Below are positions 9,608-20,000 of a DNA stretch of 64,000 bases, in pieces. The DNA lies in the NCBI RefSeq assembly GCF_051466335.1, contig NZ_CP195793.1, positions 3,348,001 through 3,412,000 on the forward strand, given 5' to 3'. The DNA is from Planctomicrobium sp051466335. Its GTDB lineage: Bacteria; Planctomycetota; Planctomycetia; Planctomycetales; Planctomycetaceae. Positions within the stretch are counted from its first letter, which is position 1; the number at the start of each line of letters is the position of its first letter. The notes beneath the pieces are model-generated. The model was not told where the DNA came from and did not search any database. It saw nothing but the letters and a program-made list of their open reading frames with translations. A program made the position numbers and the translations under genes.

Positions 9608-9775
9608 TTACTCATCGTCGTGACTGAGATCTGCTCCCATTCGCATCCTTGAGATCTCCACAATCTCATTCATATTCCAGACACCCACACGTCGGCCTGC
9701 TTCATCGCGTGCCAGCTTGTGGGTGTTTCGTTTTGGCATGAACAGTGCAACATCGTGAGTTCCCAAACAAGGCAT
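9608..9775 (-). CDS. Small hypothetical protein (uncertain)
   Basis: A 55-codon minus-strand frame starting MPCLGTHDVALFMPKRNTHK and ending MRMGADLSHDDE. The composition, with a charged middle (LARDEAGRRVGVWNMNEIVE) and an acidic tail, looks more protein-like than the surrounding shadows. The frame continues upstream to 9907, overlapping the ceramidase-like gene, so an ATG at 9775 is preferred. No family recognised. It fills the gap between the lipoprotein and the ceramidase-like gene on the opposite strand. Confidence 0.35.
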   Translation of the reverse strand: MPCLGTHDVALFMPKRNTHKLARDEAGRRVGVWNMNEIVEISRMRMGADLSHDDE

Positions 9776-9866
9776 CTCTGATCCCTTTGAATCTTCGCTC
9801 AAATTGCGTTTAATTGATTCGCTCACCTGTTTCACGACTCCCCCCGCCACGCAACCTGGAGCCCCG

Positions 9867-11315
9867 ATGCTGCTACGCACGCGATTTCTCATTTCTTTTT
9901 CGCTCACCCTGCTCTCTACTTTGTTTCACCTTGCCGACACAAAAGCAGACGAGGCCAAACAGCTACTCGCTGGGGCCGCCATTGCCGTCATCAACCCGGA
10001 TATGGGCGATCTGATTGTCGGCAACTTCGGTATGCCCCCGGCAACTTCCATTCACGATGACATCACCGCCCGTTGTCTATTCCTCGACAATGGTGAAGAA
10101 CGTGTGGCCATCGTGATGGTCGATAGCGTCGGCGTGCCACACTACATCTTCGATGCCGCTCGTGAGAAAATCGCTGCAGACAAGAGCATTCCCAGCGTCA
10201 ATATCCTGATGGCAGCAACGCACACCCATTCCGCGACTTCTTCCGCAGGAGCGTCACGCTTCACCGCCGATCCGGAATTCGATCACTATCAGAAACGGGT
10301 CGTCAACGGGATTTACGAAGCGGTCAAACAGGCCCACGCCAAGTTGCAGCCCGCAAAGATCGGCTTTGGCAGCTTCATTGAACCCAGCCACCTGAACAAT
10401 CGTCGCTGGCACGTGACCAATCCTGAACTCCTCATCAATCCAATCGGAACGACAGACAAAGTTCGGATGAATCCTCCCTCCGGGTCTCCTGAATTGCTTC
10501 GCCCAGCAGGTCCAGTCGATCCCCAGTTCTCCTTCATCAGCGTGAGAACACTGGAAGGTGAACCGCTTTCACTCTTTGCGAATTACTCGTTGCATTACGT
10601 CGGTGGTGTTCCCAACGGTGTAATTTCGGCCGACTATTTTGCTGTTTACAACAACGAAATTGGGACGCTGCTCAACAATGGTAAGCCTGTCGAGGGGTTC
10701 GTTGGGCTTTACTCGAACGGGACCAGTGGGGACGTCAACAACATCAACTTTCAGCCGCGCGGACAGAAGTCGTACGGGGCGTTTGAAAGAATGAACGAAG
10801 TCGCCAAACAGCTTGCAACCCGCACTGCAGTTGAAGAAGCAAACATTCCCTATCAAACCTGGGTGCCACTGAGATTCGCTCAAACCGAACTCAAACTGCA
10901 AGTTCGTCAGCCAGATGCACAACTCAAAGAATTCGTCACCGGTGTCCTCAACGAAACGCCGGGAGTCGGTGGACGACATTCGCTGGAAGAGGTTTACGCC
11001 CGCCGCATTCATCAGCTAATGGAAGGCCCAGACGAGATCGACGCGAAGCTGCAATCGATTCGCATTGGCGATCAGGTGATCAACACGATTCCCTTCGAAG
11101 TTTTCGCCGAAATTGGAATGGAACTCAAAGAGAAATCAGCTTTCCCCGCAACATTTAACGTCTCACTTGCTAATGGATCGTTCGGCTACCTGCCGACCCC
11201 AGCGCAGCACGAGTTAGGCGGCTACGAGACTTGGTTGGGGACAAACAACGTGCAGATCGATGCCTCAGAGAAGATCGTCGACGCACTGCTGCAACTGCAT
11301 GAACAGCTGAAATAA
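9867..11315 (+). CDS. Neutral/alkaline ceramidase-like secreted protein
   Basis: 483 residues. The start MLLRTRFLISFSLTLLSTLF is a signal peptide, cut near TKADEA. The mature part resembles the N-terminal domain of neutral/alkaline non-lysosomal ceramidases: GAAIAVINPDMGD near the start, a metal-binding ATHTHSATSSAG segment, and NGTSGDVNN further on. Neutral ceramidases (about 650-700 aa) split ceramide; this shorter form matches the many planctomycete proteins that carry only the metal-binding domain, whose substrates are unknown. An ORF extends upstream to 9804, but 9867 gives the signal peptide. A terminator-like hairpin follows, just before the CRISPR array. Confidence 0.8.
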   Translation: MLLRTRFLISFSLTLLSTLFHLADTKADEAKQLLAGAAIAVINPDMGDLIVGNFGMPPATSIHDDITARCLFLDNGEERVAIVMVDSVGVPHYIFDAAREKIAADKSIPSVNILMAATHTHSATSSAGASRFTADPEFDHYQKRVVNGIYEAVKQAHAKLQPAKIGFGSFIEPSHLNNRRWHVTNPELLINPIGTTDKVRMNPPSGSPELLRPAGPVDPQFSFISVRTLEGEPLSLFANYSLHYVGGVPNGVISADYFAVYNNEIGTLLNNGKPVEGFVGLYSNGTSGDVNNINFQPRGQKSYGAFERMNEVAKQLATRTAVEEANIPYQTWVPLRFAQTELKLQVRQPDAQLKEFVTGVLNETPGVGGRHSLEEVYARRIHQLMEGPDEIDAKLQSIRIGDQVINTIPFEVFAEIGMELKEKSAFPATFNVSLANGSFGYLPTPAQHELGGYETWLGTNNVQIDASEKIVDALLQLHEQLK

Positions 11316-11326
11316 CGTGTTCTGAA

Positions 11327-11367
11327 GGCTCGCTCGCATCGTGAAATGCGCCTACTGTGAGCGAGCC
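11327..11367 (+). terminator. Hairpin after the ceramidase-like gene
   Basis: Inverted repeat ggctcgctcgca / tgtgagcgagcc around a 17-nt loop, followed by cctatttct. The T-run is weak, but the position between the gene and the array suits a terminator that insulates the array from read-through. Confidence 0.5.
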
Positions 11368-11398
11368 CCTATTTCTCGGCGAGGAAGAAGCGCGGCCA

Positions 11399-14300
11399 AA
11401 CGTCCATCGCAGGGAAGCGTCGCTCGGATACACTTCGATCAACATTTTCTTGTGCATCTGCAGGGCTGTAGTTCGCAGGGAAGCGTCGCTCGGATACACT
11501 ACAAAGTCACAGAGCGAATAACACAATCGGAGCTGTAGTTCGCAGGGAAGCGTCGCTCGGATACACTGCGCTCACGTAAAAGCAGTCGGCATCGAGAGCT
11601 GTAGTTCGCAGGGAAGCGTCGCTCGGATACACTTCAGGCGAGTTCGACAAGCCAGCACCAGGCGCTGTAGTTCGCAGGGAAGCGTCGCTCGGATACACTT
11701 GCACTTGCCGTTGAGTACACAGGACTTGTGCTGTAGTTCGCAGGGAAGCGTCGCTCGGATACACTCGCTCAAGGGGGCGAACACGCAAGTTGGCGGCTGT
11801 AGTTCGCAGGGAAGCGTCGCTCGGATACACTCAGCTGTTTGATGACGGAGCGGTCGGGGCGTGCTGTAGTTCGCAGGGAAGCGTCGCTCGGATACACTAC
11901 CATGCACCAAGTCGCTCAAGTGCTGCTTGCTGTAGTTCGCAGGGAAGCGTCGCTCGGATACACTCGTGCGGGTTCAGCGGGGCGGCATCAAGGGCGCTGT
12001 AGTTCGCAGGGAAGCGTCGCTCGGATACACTTCCGGAGCGATCTTTGAGAGCTTGATTGCGGCTGTAGTTCGCAGGGAAGCGTCGCTCGGATACACTTCG
12101 AGGCCTCGCTCCTCGAGCTCGCTCCCAGCTGTAGTTCGCAGGGAAGCGTCGCTCGGATACACTTGTCTACCACACGCTCCAGTGGGGGCACGGGCTGTAG
12201 TTCGCAGGGAAGCGTCGCTCGGATACACTCCCCAGTGACCCGGTTAATCAGCGAATCGAGCTGTAGTTCGCAGGGAAGCGTCGCTCGGATACACTAACTT
12301 CGTTGAGTTGCTTCCACGCCTGTTCGCTGTAGTTCGCAGGGAAGCGTCGCTCGGATACACTAAGCTGAATCACTTGGGTTGATTCTCAGTTGCTGTAGTT
12401 CGCAGGGAAGCGTCGCTCGGATACACTCCGCGCTGGCCCCCAGCCCGATCCGTTGTGGCTGTAGTTCGCAGGGAAGCGTCGCTCGGATACACTTGAACAG
12501 CGACAATAGCCCAAGCGCTGACAGCTGTAGTTCGCAGGGAAGCGTCGCTCGGATACACTACCGCTGCCGTGAAGCCGCGATTCTCTTCGCTGTAGTTCGC
12601 AGGGAAGCGTCGCTCGGATACACTCCCCGGTTCCGGTGGTCCGGACTGGCTGGCAGCTGTAGTTCGCAGGGAAGCGTCGCTCGGATACACTCCTCTTCAA
12701 TTGTTGGATTGATCAGAGGGGGCTGTAGTTCGCAGGGAAGCGTCGCTCGGATACACTTTCCTGCAGCACTTTGTTTTCCGCCTTGAGGCTGTAGTTCGCA
12801 GGGAAGCGTCGCTCGGATACACTGCCGCGATGCTGCGATACGGATTGAATCAAGCTGTAGTTCGCAGGGAAGCGTCGCTCGGATACACTCTTCGGGTTCT
12901 TCAGGTTCTTCAGGATCGAGCTGTAGTTCGCAGGGAAGCGTCGCTCGGATACACTACTCAAGATCAGGAGGATTTGCCATGTAGAGCTGTAGTTCGCAGG
13001 GAAGCGTCGCTCGGATACACTGCATTAGGCGTGAAGTAAAACCAGCCCTTGGCTGTAGTTCGCAGGGAAGCGTCGCTCGGATACACTCCCAAATGATCGC
13101 CACCCTGATGGTCAAGGGCTGTAGTTCGCAGGGAAGCGTCGCTCGGATACACTCAACCTCGGCTTTTCCGGCCTCGTTGAGGCGCTGTAGTTCGCAGGGA
13201 AGCGTCGCTCGGATACACTCTAGCAGTCTTTCGCAATCCACGTGCCCCAGCTGTAGTTCGCAGGGAAGCGTCGCTCGGATACACTAAGGCTTCTTCTCAC
13301 CTCAGGCAGACAAAGGCTGTAGTTCGCAGGGAAGCGTCGCTCGGATACACTCGCTGATGGTGACATACAGAGTGGAATGCTGCTGTAGTTCGCAGGGAAG
13401 CGTCGCTCGGATACACTGCACTGCTTTTGGGGAAACCCAAAGGTGGTGCTGTAGTTCGCAGGGAAGCGTCGCTCGGATACACTCGAGACAAGCAGACCGG
13501 GCAAATGGTGGCGGCTGTAGTTCGCAGGGAAGCGTCGCTCGGATACACTGACCGCTGGCGGCACATCGCCAGTGCATTAGCTGTAGTTCGCAGGGAAGCG
13601 TCGCTCGGATACACTGTGGCGGAACGGTAGACGCAACTCGCTGGAGCTGTAGTTCGCAGGGAAGCGTCGCTCGGATACACTGATCCGACATGTACGGTGT
13701 CGCGTGGCAGTGCTGTAGTTCGCAGGGAAGCGTCGCTCGGATACACTTAGACTGTGGATTCTCGGGCATGCGCCCGGGCTGTAGTTCGCAGGGAAGCGTC
13801 GCTCGGATACACTCTCTTCGCCGCCACAAGTGACAATCTTTGGGCTGTAGTTCGCAGGGAAGCGTCGCTCGGATACACTCATGTTTAAGTGACATCGTTG
13901 TCACCTTTCGCTGTAGTTCGCAGGGAAGCGTCGCTCGGATACACTTCGACTCGTCGGCCTCCCACGGCTCGCTCAGCTGTAGTTCGCAGGGAAGCGTCGC
14001 TCGGATACACTAAACCCGCTCGATGTATGGGCTCGAAAAGTGCTGTAGTTCGCAGGGAAGCGTCGCTCGGATACACTCCCCGAGGAAAAGTGAGAATTTA
14101 AGCCTTGGCTGTAGTTCGCAGGGAAGCGTCGCTCGGATACACTAGTGATTCGCGAAGACTATCTACTTTCCCGGCTGTAGTTCGCAGGGAAGCGTCGCTC
14201 GGATACACTCAATGTCGTGTTCGGGAGGTGGAGTTGGGAGCTGTAGTTCGCAGGGAAGCGTCGCTCGGATACACTTGCTCGCCTGTTCCAGTCTGCGTTT

Positions 14301-15596
14301 CTCTGGCTGTAGTTCGCAGGGAAGCGTCGCTCGGATACACTCAAAGGCTGCCGGCAACGAAGGTGGAGTACGCTGTAGTTCGCAGGGAAGCGTCGCTCGG
14401 ATACACTCGTTCCAACCTGCACTGATGTCACAAGACTGCTGTAGTTCGCAGGGAAGCGTCGCTCGGATACACTCAGGAGGTTTCAATTTGCACTCCACTC
14501 CAAGCTGTAGTTCGCAGGGAAGCGTCGCTCGGATACACTCTGCGGCTGCTCAGATTCAGGCTCTGCGGAGCTGTAGTTCGCAGGGAAGCGTCGCTCGGAT
14601 ACACTGTCCGCAGCCCAAATCACGCCGTAGCGAGTGCTGTAGTTCGCAGGGAAGCGTCGCTCGGATACACTTACTCGCCAATCACAAACGAAGCGTCAGC
14701 CGCTGTAGTTCGCAGGGAAGCGTCGCTCGGATACACTTCATTTGTCACACGGCAACATCTGGAGCAGGCTGTAGTTCGCAGGGAAGCGTCGCTCGGATAC
14801 ACTTAAAAAACGGACTGGCTGGCACGAGAAAACGCTGTAGTTCGCAGGGAAGCGTCGCTCGGATACACTCTGGCTGCTCACCACTCCCGACGACTTCGAG
14901 CTGTAGTTCGCAGGGAAGCGTCGCTCGGATACACTGAGAAGGAACCGGCAGCCGCGTTCAGGTACGCTGTAGTTCGCAGGGAAGCGTCGCTCGGATACAC
15001 TGGTTTGTGTTGGCTAGTGTTCTTCCAGCGCGCTGTAGTTCGCAGGGAAGCGTCGCTCGGATACACTTCAGGCCTTGCAGTGTGTACTTGGCATCCGGCT
15101 GTAGTTCGCAGGGAAGCGTCGCTCGGATACACTCCTCCTCCCCCTACCCCCACCGCCGAAGGTGCTGTAGTTCGCAGGGAAGCGTCGCTCGGATACACTC
15201 ATTTTTTGTATTCCTGATTTAGTTACCGTGCTGTAGTTCGCAGGGAAGCGTCGCTCGGATACACTGGATGTCCTTTGCTGCATTCTCCGTCGCAGGCTGT
15301 AGTTCGCAGGGAAGCGTCGCTCGGATACACTCGACTTGATCGATTCGGCCCTTCATCGTGTGCTGTAGTTCGCAGGGAAGCGTCGCTCGGATACACTATT
15401 CGGTGACGTACCTCAGGAATGGTGTATGCTGTAGTTCGCAGGGAAGCGTCGCTCGGATACACTATGTTGCCCGACAATGGACGAAACGATCATCGCTGTA
15501 GTTCGCAGGGAAGCGTCGCTCGGATACACTTCACACCATAGGAAGCATTGTCCTGTGTTGGCTGTAGTTCGCAGGGAAGCGTCGCTCGGATACACT
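11399..15596 (+). CRISPR. Type II-C CRISPR array: 64 repeats, 63 spacers
   Basis: The 36-bp repeat is gctgtagttcgcagggaagc followed by gtcgctcggatacact. I counted 64 copies with a 66-bp period: 63 intact copies, and a leftmost one (11399-11434) whose first 9 bases are degenerate. Spacers are 30 nt except five of 31 nt (11501, 11832, 11965, 12625, 15464) and one of 29 nt (12560). No duplicated spacer was noticed. The anti-repeat in the tracrRNA fixes the crRNA sense as the plus strand, towards cas2. Each repeat contains TTCGCA (bases 8-13), 17 nt, then TACACT (bases 31-36), a promoter-like arrangement as in Neisseria type II-C repeats, which would start transcripts about 7 nt into the next spacer. 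The degenerate repeat lies at the cas-distal end, so new spacers probably enter at the right. The repeat has no stop in several frames, so long ORFs across the array are artefacts. Confidence 0.99.
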
Positions 15597-15646
15597 ACCT
15601 TCCTCGCAACCCGCAAACTACAAAGCACTTACAACAACACTGCTTA
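15597..15646. promoter_or_regulatory. Probable leader / integration side of the array
   Basis: Only 50 bp lie between the last repeat and the cas2 stop codon. The stretch is A-rich (aactacaaagc, tatcaaaaaagg) and directly borders an intact repeat, while the opposite end of the array has the degenerate copy. This makes it the likely adaptation leader. No promoter reading into the array from this side is expected, because crRNA sense runs towards it. Confidence 0.5.
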
Positions 15647-15991
15647 TCAAAAAAGGAGCAACTGAGTCGGGGCAGCTTCATTCGGCGCTCTCTTTTTTCC
15701 ATGAAAATTCTGCATCTTCCCAAACTGGCGGTCTGTTACCGCCAGCAGCCGGACATACCCATCCGGGGGCAACTTCAACTGAATTTTTCGGCGATAGGAA
15801 TCTGAAATTTCTTCACTGCCGCAAAACCGCGCATACACTGAGTATTGCATTTGCGAGAATCCGCTATCAAGTAGCAAATTTCGAAATCTGCAATAGTCGC
15901 GGCGTGCCTCTTTCGTGTCGACAGGAAGATCAAACATTGCGAATAGCCACATGGTTTTATACTCCGACAGATCGGGCATTGGCTTGGACAT
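15647..15991 (-). CDS. cas2: CRISPR-associated endoribonuclease/integrase subunit Cas2
   Basis: 114 residues, typical for type II Cas2. The core MWLFAMFDLPVDTKEARRDY holds the ferredoxin-like first strand with the conserved Asp of FDLP; GFSQMQYSVYARFC and YVRLLAVTDRQFGKM follow in the usual order. Cas2 forms the scaffold of the Cas1-Cas2 spacer integrase. The gene overlaps the end of cas1 by 35 bp and is the last of the leftward cas9-cas1-cas2 unit, stopping 50 bp from the array. A GGAAGGG lies about 9 nt before the ATG. Confidence 0.96.
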   Translation of the reverse strand: MSKPMPDLSEYKTMWLFAMFDLPVDTKEARRDYCRFRNLLLDSGFSQMQYSVYARFCGSEEISDSYRRKIQLKLPPDGYVRLLAVTDRQFGKMQNFHGKKRAPNEAAPTQLLLF

Positions 15992-16880
15992 TGTAGAACC
16001 CTTCCGGCAAGACCAGATTTTTTCCTTCTCCCATCACACATTGCACCAGCGATGCAGACGTCCTCGACAGTGCATCAAATAGCGTGCGTGATTCTCCCTG
16101 TATCCTGATTTGCTCAGTCAGTGCACCCAGCAGTTCCACGCGGATCAACTGAGTGAGCTCCGGGACTGATTCCCGCTGGTCCAGCATTCCAGCGACAGCA
16201 CGGTCAACGATTGCCCTGTAAGGTTCCATCAGATCATCGGCCAGGCAAAAACTGTTGTACTTATTGTGGTGATGGAGCCCGATGGTCGGATGAAGTCCAG
16301 CAGCTACGATCGCTCTCGCGGCGGCCGCCCTGAGCACGGCATAACCGTAATTCAGTAACCGATTGTGATCTGCAGCATCCCGATCACGACGAAAGTCACT
16401 CCCGAAAAGAGCGGTCCAATAGCGGCGGGCCGCTTGTGCTTCCACATTCGAAGGATCACCCGATCGAATCACAGAGACCAATCGCCCGATTCCAACGTCG
16501 GTCCCGAAACGCTCCTTCAACAGGGTTGCCTGCATCTGGACTTTGCCGCGAACCAGTTGCCGCCACAATTGCTTTCGGCGCGGTGCAGTCAGTTCCACCT
16601 GTTTCCGGAACCGCTCCGTCTGAACAACATTTCCATCGAGCGGCAGTAGCAGTCCCGAAGGCATTCTGTTGACGTCGCAGGTCAAAAATGCCCCGCCGCT
16701 TGAAATCAGCTCGTTGAGAACTGCCTGTGTGTAGGAGACTTGCGGATGAGCGACCACAAGGACTGCCAGATCCTCGAAAGGAACCGTCACCAGGGAATCG
16801 CCAGATTCGATGACCAGCTGATGACGTTCAACGCGTAACCGAGCTGGTTGTTCTGCGATTTCAAGAATGCGATTTCGCAT
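15957..16880 (-). CDS. cas1: CRISPR-associated integrase Cas1 (type II)
   Basis: 307 residues from the ATG at 16880 (GGAG about 9 nt upstream; a TTG two codons earlier is less likely). The N-terminal beta domain (HQLVIESGDSLVTVPFEDLA) is followed by the helical catalytic domain: the metal-binding Glu in SNVEAQAARRYW, the His in GLHPTIGLHHHNKYN, and the acidic site in LADDLMEPYRAIVDRAV. Cas1 with Cas2 inserts new spacers. There is no cas4 or csn2, which fits subtype II-C. A hairpin at 16891-16909 abuts the ribosome-binding site and a larger hairpin lies between it and cas9, so its expression may be set apart from that of cas9. Confidence 0.97.
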   Translation of the reverse strand: MRNRILEIAEQPARLRVERHQLVIESGDSLVTVPFEDLAVLVVAHPQVSYTQAVLNELISSGGAFLTCDVNRMPSGLLLPLDGNVVQTERFRKQVELTAPRRKQLWRQLVRGKVQMQATLLKERFGTDVGIGRLVSVIRSGDPSNVEAQAARRYWTALFGSDFRRDRDAADHNRLLNYGYAVLRAAAARAIVAAGLHPTIGLHHHNKYNSFCLADDLMEPYRAIVDRAVAGMLDQRESVPELTQLIRVELLGALTEQIRIQGESRTLFDALSRTSASLVQCVMGEGKNLVLPEGFYNVQANARSVGV

Positions 16881-16890
16881 ACACAAACTC

Positions 16891-16909
16891 CGGAGGTTGG
16901 GGACCTCCG
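16891..16909 (-). promoter_or_regulatory. Small hairpin abutting the cas1 ribosome-binding site
   Basis: cggaggt / acctccg form a 7-bp stem with a 5-nt loop. On the minus-strand transcript it ends at the base where the cas1 GGAG (16888-16891) begins. It could limit ribosome access; this is inference from position only. Confidence 0.35.
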
Positions 16910-16974
16910 ATGCCGTTAATGCTCCTGATCGCTTCGTACAAAGCTTTCGTCACATTTTCACTCGGAACAAGTAA

Positions 16975-17010
16975 AATCACCCCTGACGCAAAAAAATGTC
17001 AGGGGTGATT
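16975..17010 (-). terminator. Strong hairpin between cas9 and cas1
   Basis: aatcacccctgac / gtcaggggtgatt is a perfect 13-bp stem with a 10-nt A/T-rich loop, 83 bp after the cas9 stop. In the leftward transcript it is followed by a short T-run (gattttac), so it could act as a partial terminator or as an mRNA 3'-end stabiliser between cas9 and cas1-cas2. Confidence 0.6.
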
Positions 17011-17092
17011 GGATAATTGAGATCAGATTTTAAACTGATCAAACGTCCACAATAATTTTGGAGCGGCTCGTCCGCAGTAGTGAGGATGGCTC

Positions 17093-20000
17093 TTATTCGA
17101 TGATCCCCCCGATTGGAGAAAGCGATACCAATCTTGCCCCCCTCTGCCTTAGTTTGTCCGTGCTACTAATGCGGTTCCACGGCGTGCGCTGATCGTTCGT
17201 AACGGTCGTCAAATTGTGCTCGCAAAGCTGAATCTCATTTTGGGAGAACTTCTGCACCCGATAGAGAAATGGCTCGCCATCTGGTCCCTGCATCTGCAGC
17301 ATGTCATTCTTGTGCAGCGCAAATTTGAAGATTCGCGTTTCAGTCACATTGGGGATGATGACCTTCTCTCCAGACTTCCCGTGATTTTGTGAAAATCGCT
17401 GATGGGCGGTCAGGCGGTCAAGAATTTCATGCTCCCAGCGGATTTCATTTCCCGCCTGATCCAGAATGGCGTAGACAAGACTGGCGTAATTGGAGTCTTT
17501 TCCTGAGGCGTATTGTCTTGCTGCTGGCCCTTTCCCGACAACGCGCGGCTTTACATCAGTCGTGATCCGCACCTTCCGAATGATCGAGCCATTCGAGTTC
17601 GCGTTCTTGCCGGTTAACCTCGGAAAATTACTCTCGTTGCCTGTCTCCGCTCCCCACAATTTTGCAGGAAGCACTTTCCCGAGACTTTCCCATTTTGTCT
17701 GAACGGCCTCGCGAACTCGGGGATCGACAATCTGATCACCGCTGATCTCCTTGGAGGTCAATTTGCTGATATGCTTTCGCACACGATGCTGAGGCTTCTT
17801 TTCCGTTCCGAAATTCTTGCTGTAAATCGTCTCGGCATGAAGTGGGCCAGCGAGCGTTCGTGTCGGCCGATACGAAATGTTCATCGCTTCAACAGCAAAG
17901 GCGACATCGTTCTTGAAGCTGTTCCAAGGATACGGAATGGATTCAAAAAAGTGCCGGGTGTGCTTTTGTTCGCACCTGGCCGCCACGACCGAAAGCCCTT
18001 GGATGTGCTTCTGCGTCATCAGCGCGATGATGACGGCATCGATCGCGTGGTGGCGGTGATCTTGCCGCTCTTTTTCACCATCCTCGACTCCAAGCAGGTC
18101 GTTCAGCTGCCAAGTTGCACGCAACTTCCCTGTCAACACTCCCGTCGGGGTAATAATCCGTTGTTCACCCGCTTCATCTGAGCGTCCCCCATAGAGGAGT
18201 TGCAGGTATTCTGCAGCGAGCCGGGAGTTATAACGAGTATCTGCCAATTGACGATTGGTGAATTCGTTGATTTCCGGCGTTGTTTTGAACCGGAGCAACT
18301 TGGCTTCGGCGAGTTGTCCTTTAAAGCGAGACACCCGATCAAGGATCTCTTCGAATTTCTTTCCGGAGAATGCCTGCTGCGGCGTGAGATCCCCTTTCTC
18401 ATCGTTGCACTTCCGGCAGGCGATGGTCTTGTTTAAAAAAGAGTCATCCAGATAACGGCGAGGATAAATGTGTTCAATATTGAACTCGGCCGAATCTCCC
18501 AGCAATTGCTTTCGATTGATGGCCTTCCCACAGTAAGGGCATTCCCAGCTGCATTCATCGGCAAGCTGCCATTTTTCAATATCGCTTCGACTGGGTTTGC
18601 TGATGCCCCCTTCCTGAATTGCGTTGGCCTTGGCCAATTCCCGACGCTTCTGATTTTGAAGATTGACGTCGTGCATCTCCTTACGTTTTTTTCGCGAATT
18701 CCGAAGATCCCTCGCGAGCTCGATGTGGATATGCTCAGGCTTTCCGAACTTGTTGATGATGCAATTGACGACCTTTCGCAACTCAGTCAACGCACGAATG
18801 ACCGCTGGATTGCGAATGTCCGACTTCCAGCTGTTAACAGCGGGCAGCGTGGAGAGATTCTTCCCATTTGTGAACTTCTCTGGATAAAGAGCCTTACGAA
18901 TCGTGCTGTACGAACCTCTAGCGAATAGCCCTGGAACGTCAGCGTTCCCCGCGATCAGGCGCTCCATCGCAAGTTTGCTATGACTTGCATAATCCTCTTC
19001 GAGATGCGTCTTAAAGGCCAACTGACGGGCGGCTTCTTCACTGAGCCCCCAAACTTTCATTGCTCGCTGCTGGAGCTTTTCCGGTTTGCGATAATGCAGA
19101 ACTTCCAAAGCAATCGCCGTCCGTTCCTCTTCTGATCGCTGATTCCATTCCGGACCGAACACTGCAAGAAGTTTGGCATTTGTGCGGTTGCCGACCAGTT
19201 TATCGTCGCCATCCTCCAACGAGATCTTCGACTGTTTCGGTAGTTTCAACAGAGATTTCACCTTCTTCCAACTCAGTTCAGCGTTGACATTCAGTTCATT
19301 CAGTAGCAGGGTCCGTTCGTTGTCGTTTAATGGTTCATCTTTTCGGGTTGACGTGGTGACGCGAAGGTCATTCACCTTCTGAAGTACACGAAAAAGCTGC
19401 GAGACGGGATGAGCCAATGGGCAACACTTGAGCCCCTTCCCCTTTTTATCGAACTCCAGTTCACAGCGACCAATCAAGTGGCTTTGAGACTTGAGCGGCC
19501 GCTGATAGAAAATTGCCTGATCGATTTTCTTCCAAATCTCAGCATTCAATTGGGAATGAGCGTTCGCCTGTGCCTTCTGAATGGCATGGAACTCCTCCCT
19601 GTACTGCTGGCGGCTTAACCACCGCCGTCGAATGCGTTCATCGCGTGGATTGATTTTCCTGTTGAAATAGGCGCCCAAAGAGAGTCCGGTTTCCTTCAAT
19701 CTTCGATCCATTTCCCCGATCGAACTTAGGACGACACCGGTGTCTTCGTCCTTGCTTTGCCCTTTTCGGTTACTTTGATATCCGCGACGCTGCGCCAGGT
19801 GATACAGCGCACGCCCAAGCTCACAGTCAGCTACAGGTTTTGAACAGGCCCAGTCTCTCAGCAGATACGGAAGTTTTTGTTGGGCTTCAAAATCGTCTTT
19901 GCGGACGTACTTCTCCGCCAATTGGCGATCAAGTTCATCGATCACCTGCTTACGAGCCACAGAATGATTCTCGTCTGATTTCGGAAGTAGACCAAGTTCC

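Noticed and set aside
11507..15665. Many ORFs on both strands across the CRISPR array, up to 241 codons
   Set aside because: They arise because the 36-bp repeat and 30-nt spacers keep frame and the repeat has no stop in several frames. All read the same repeat-derived peptide.
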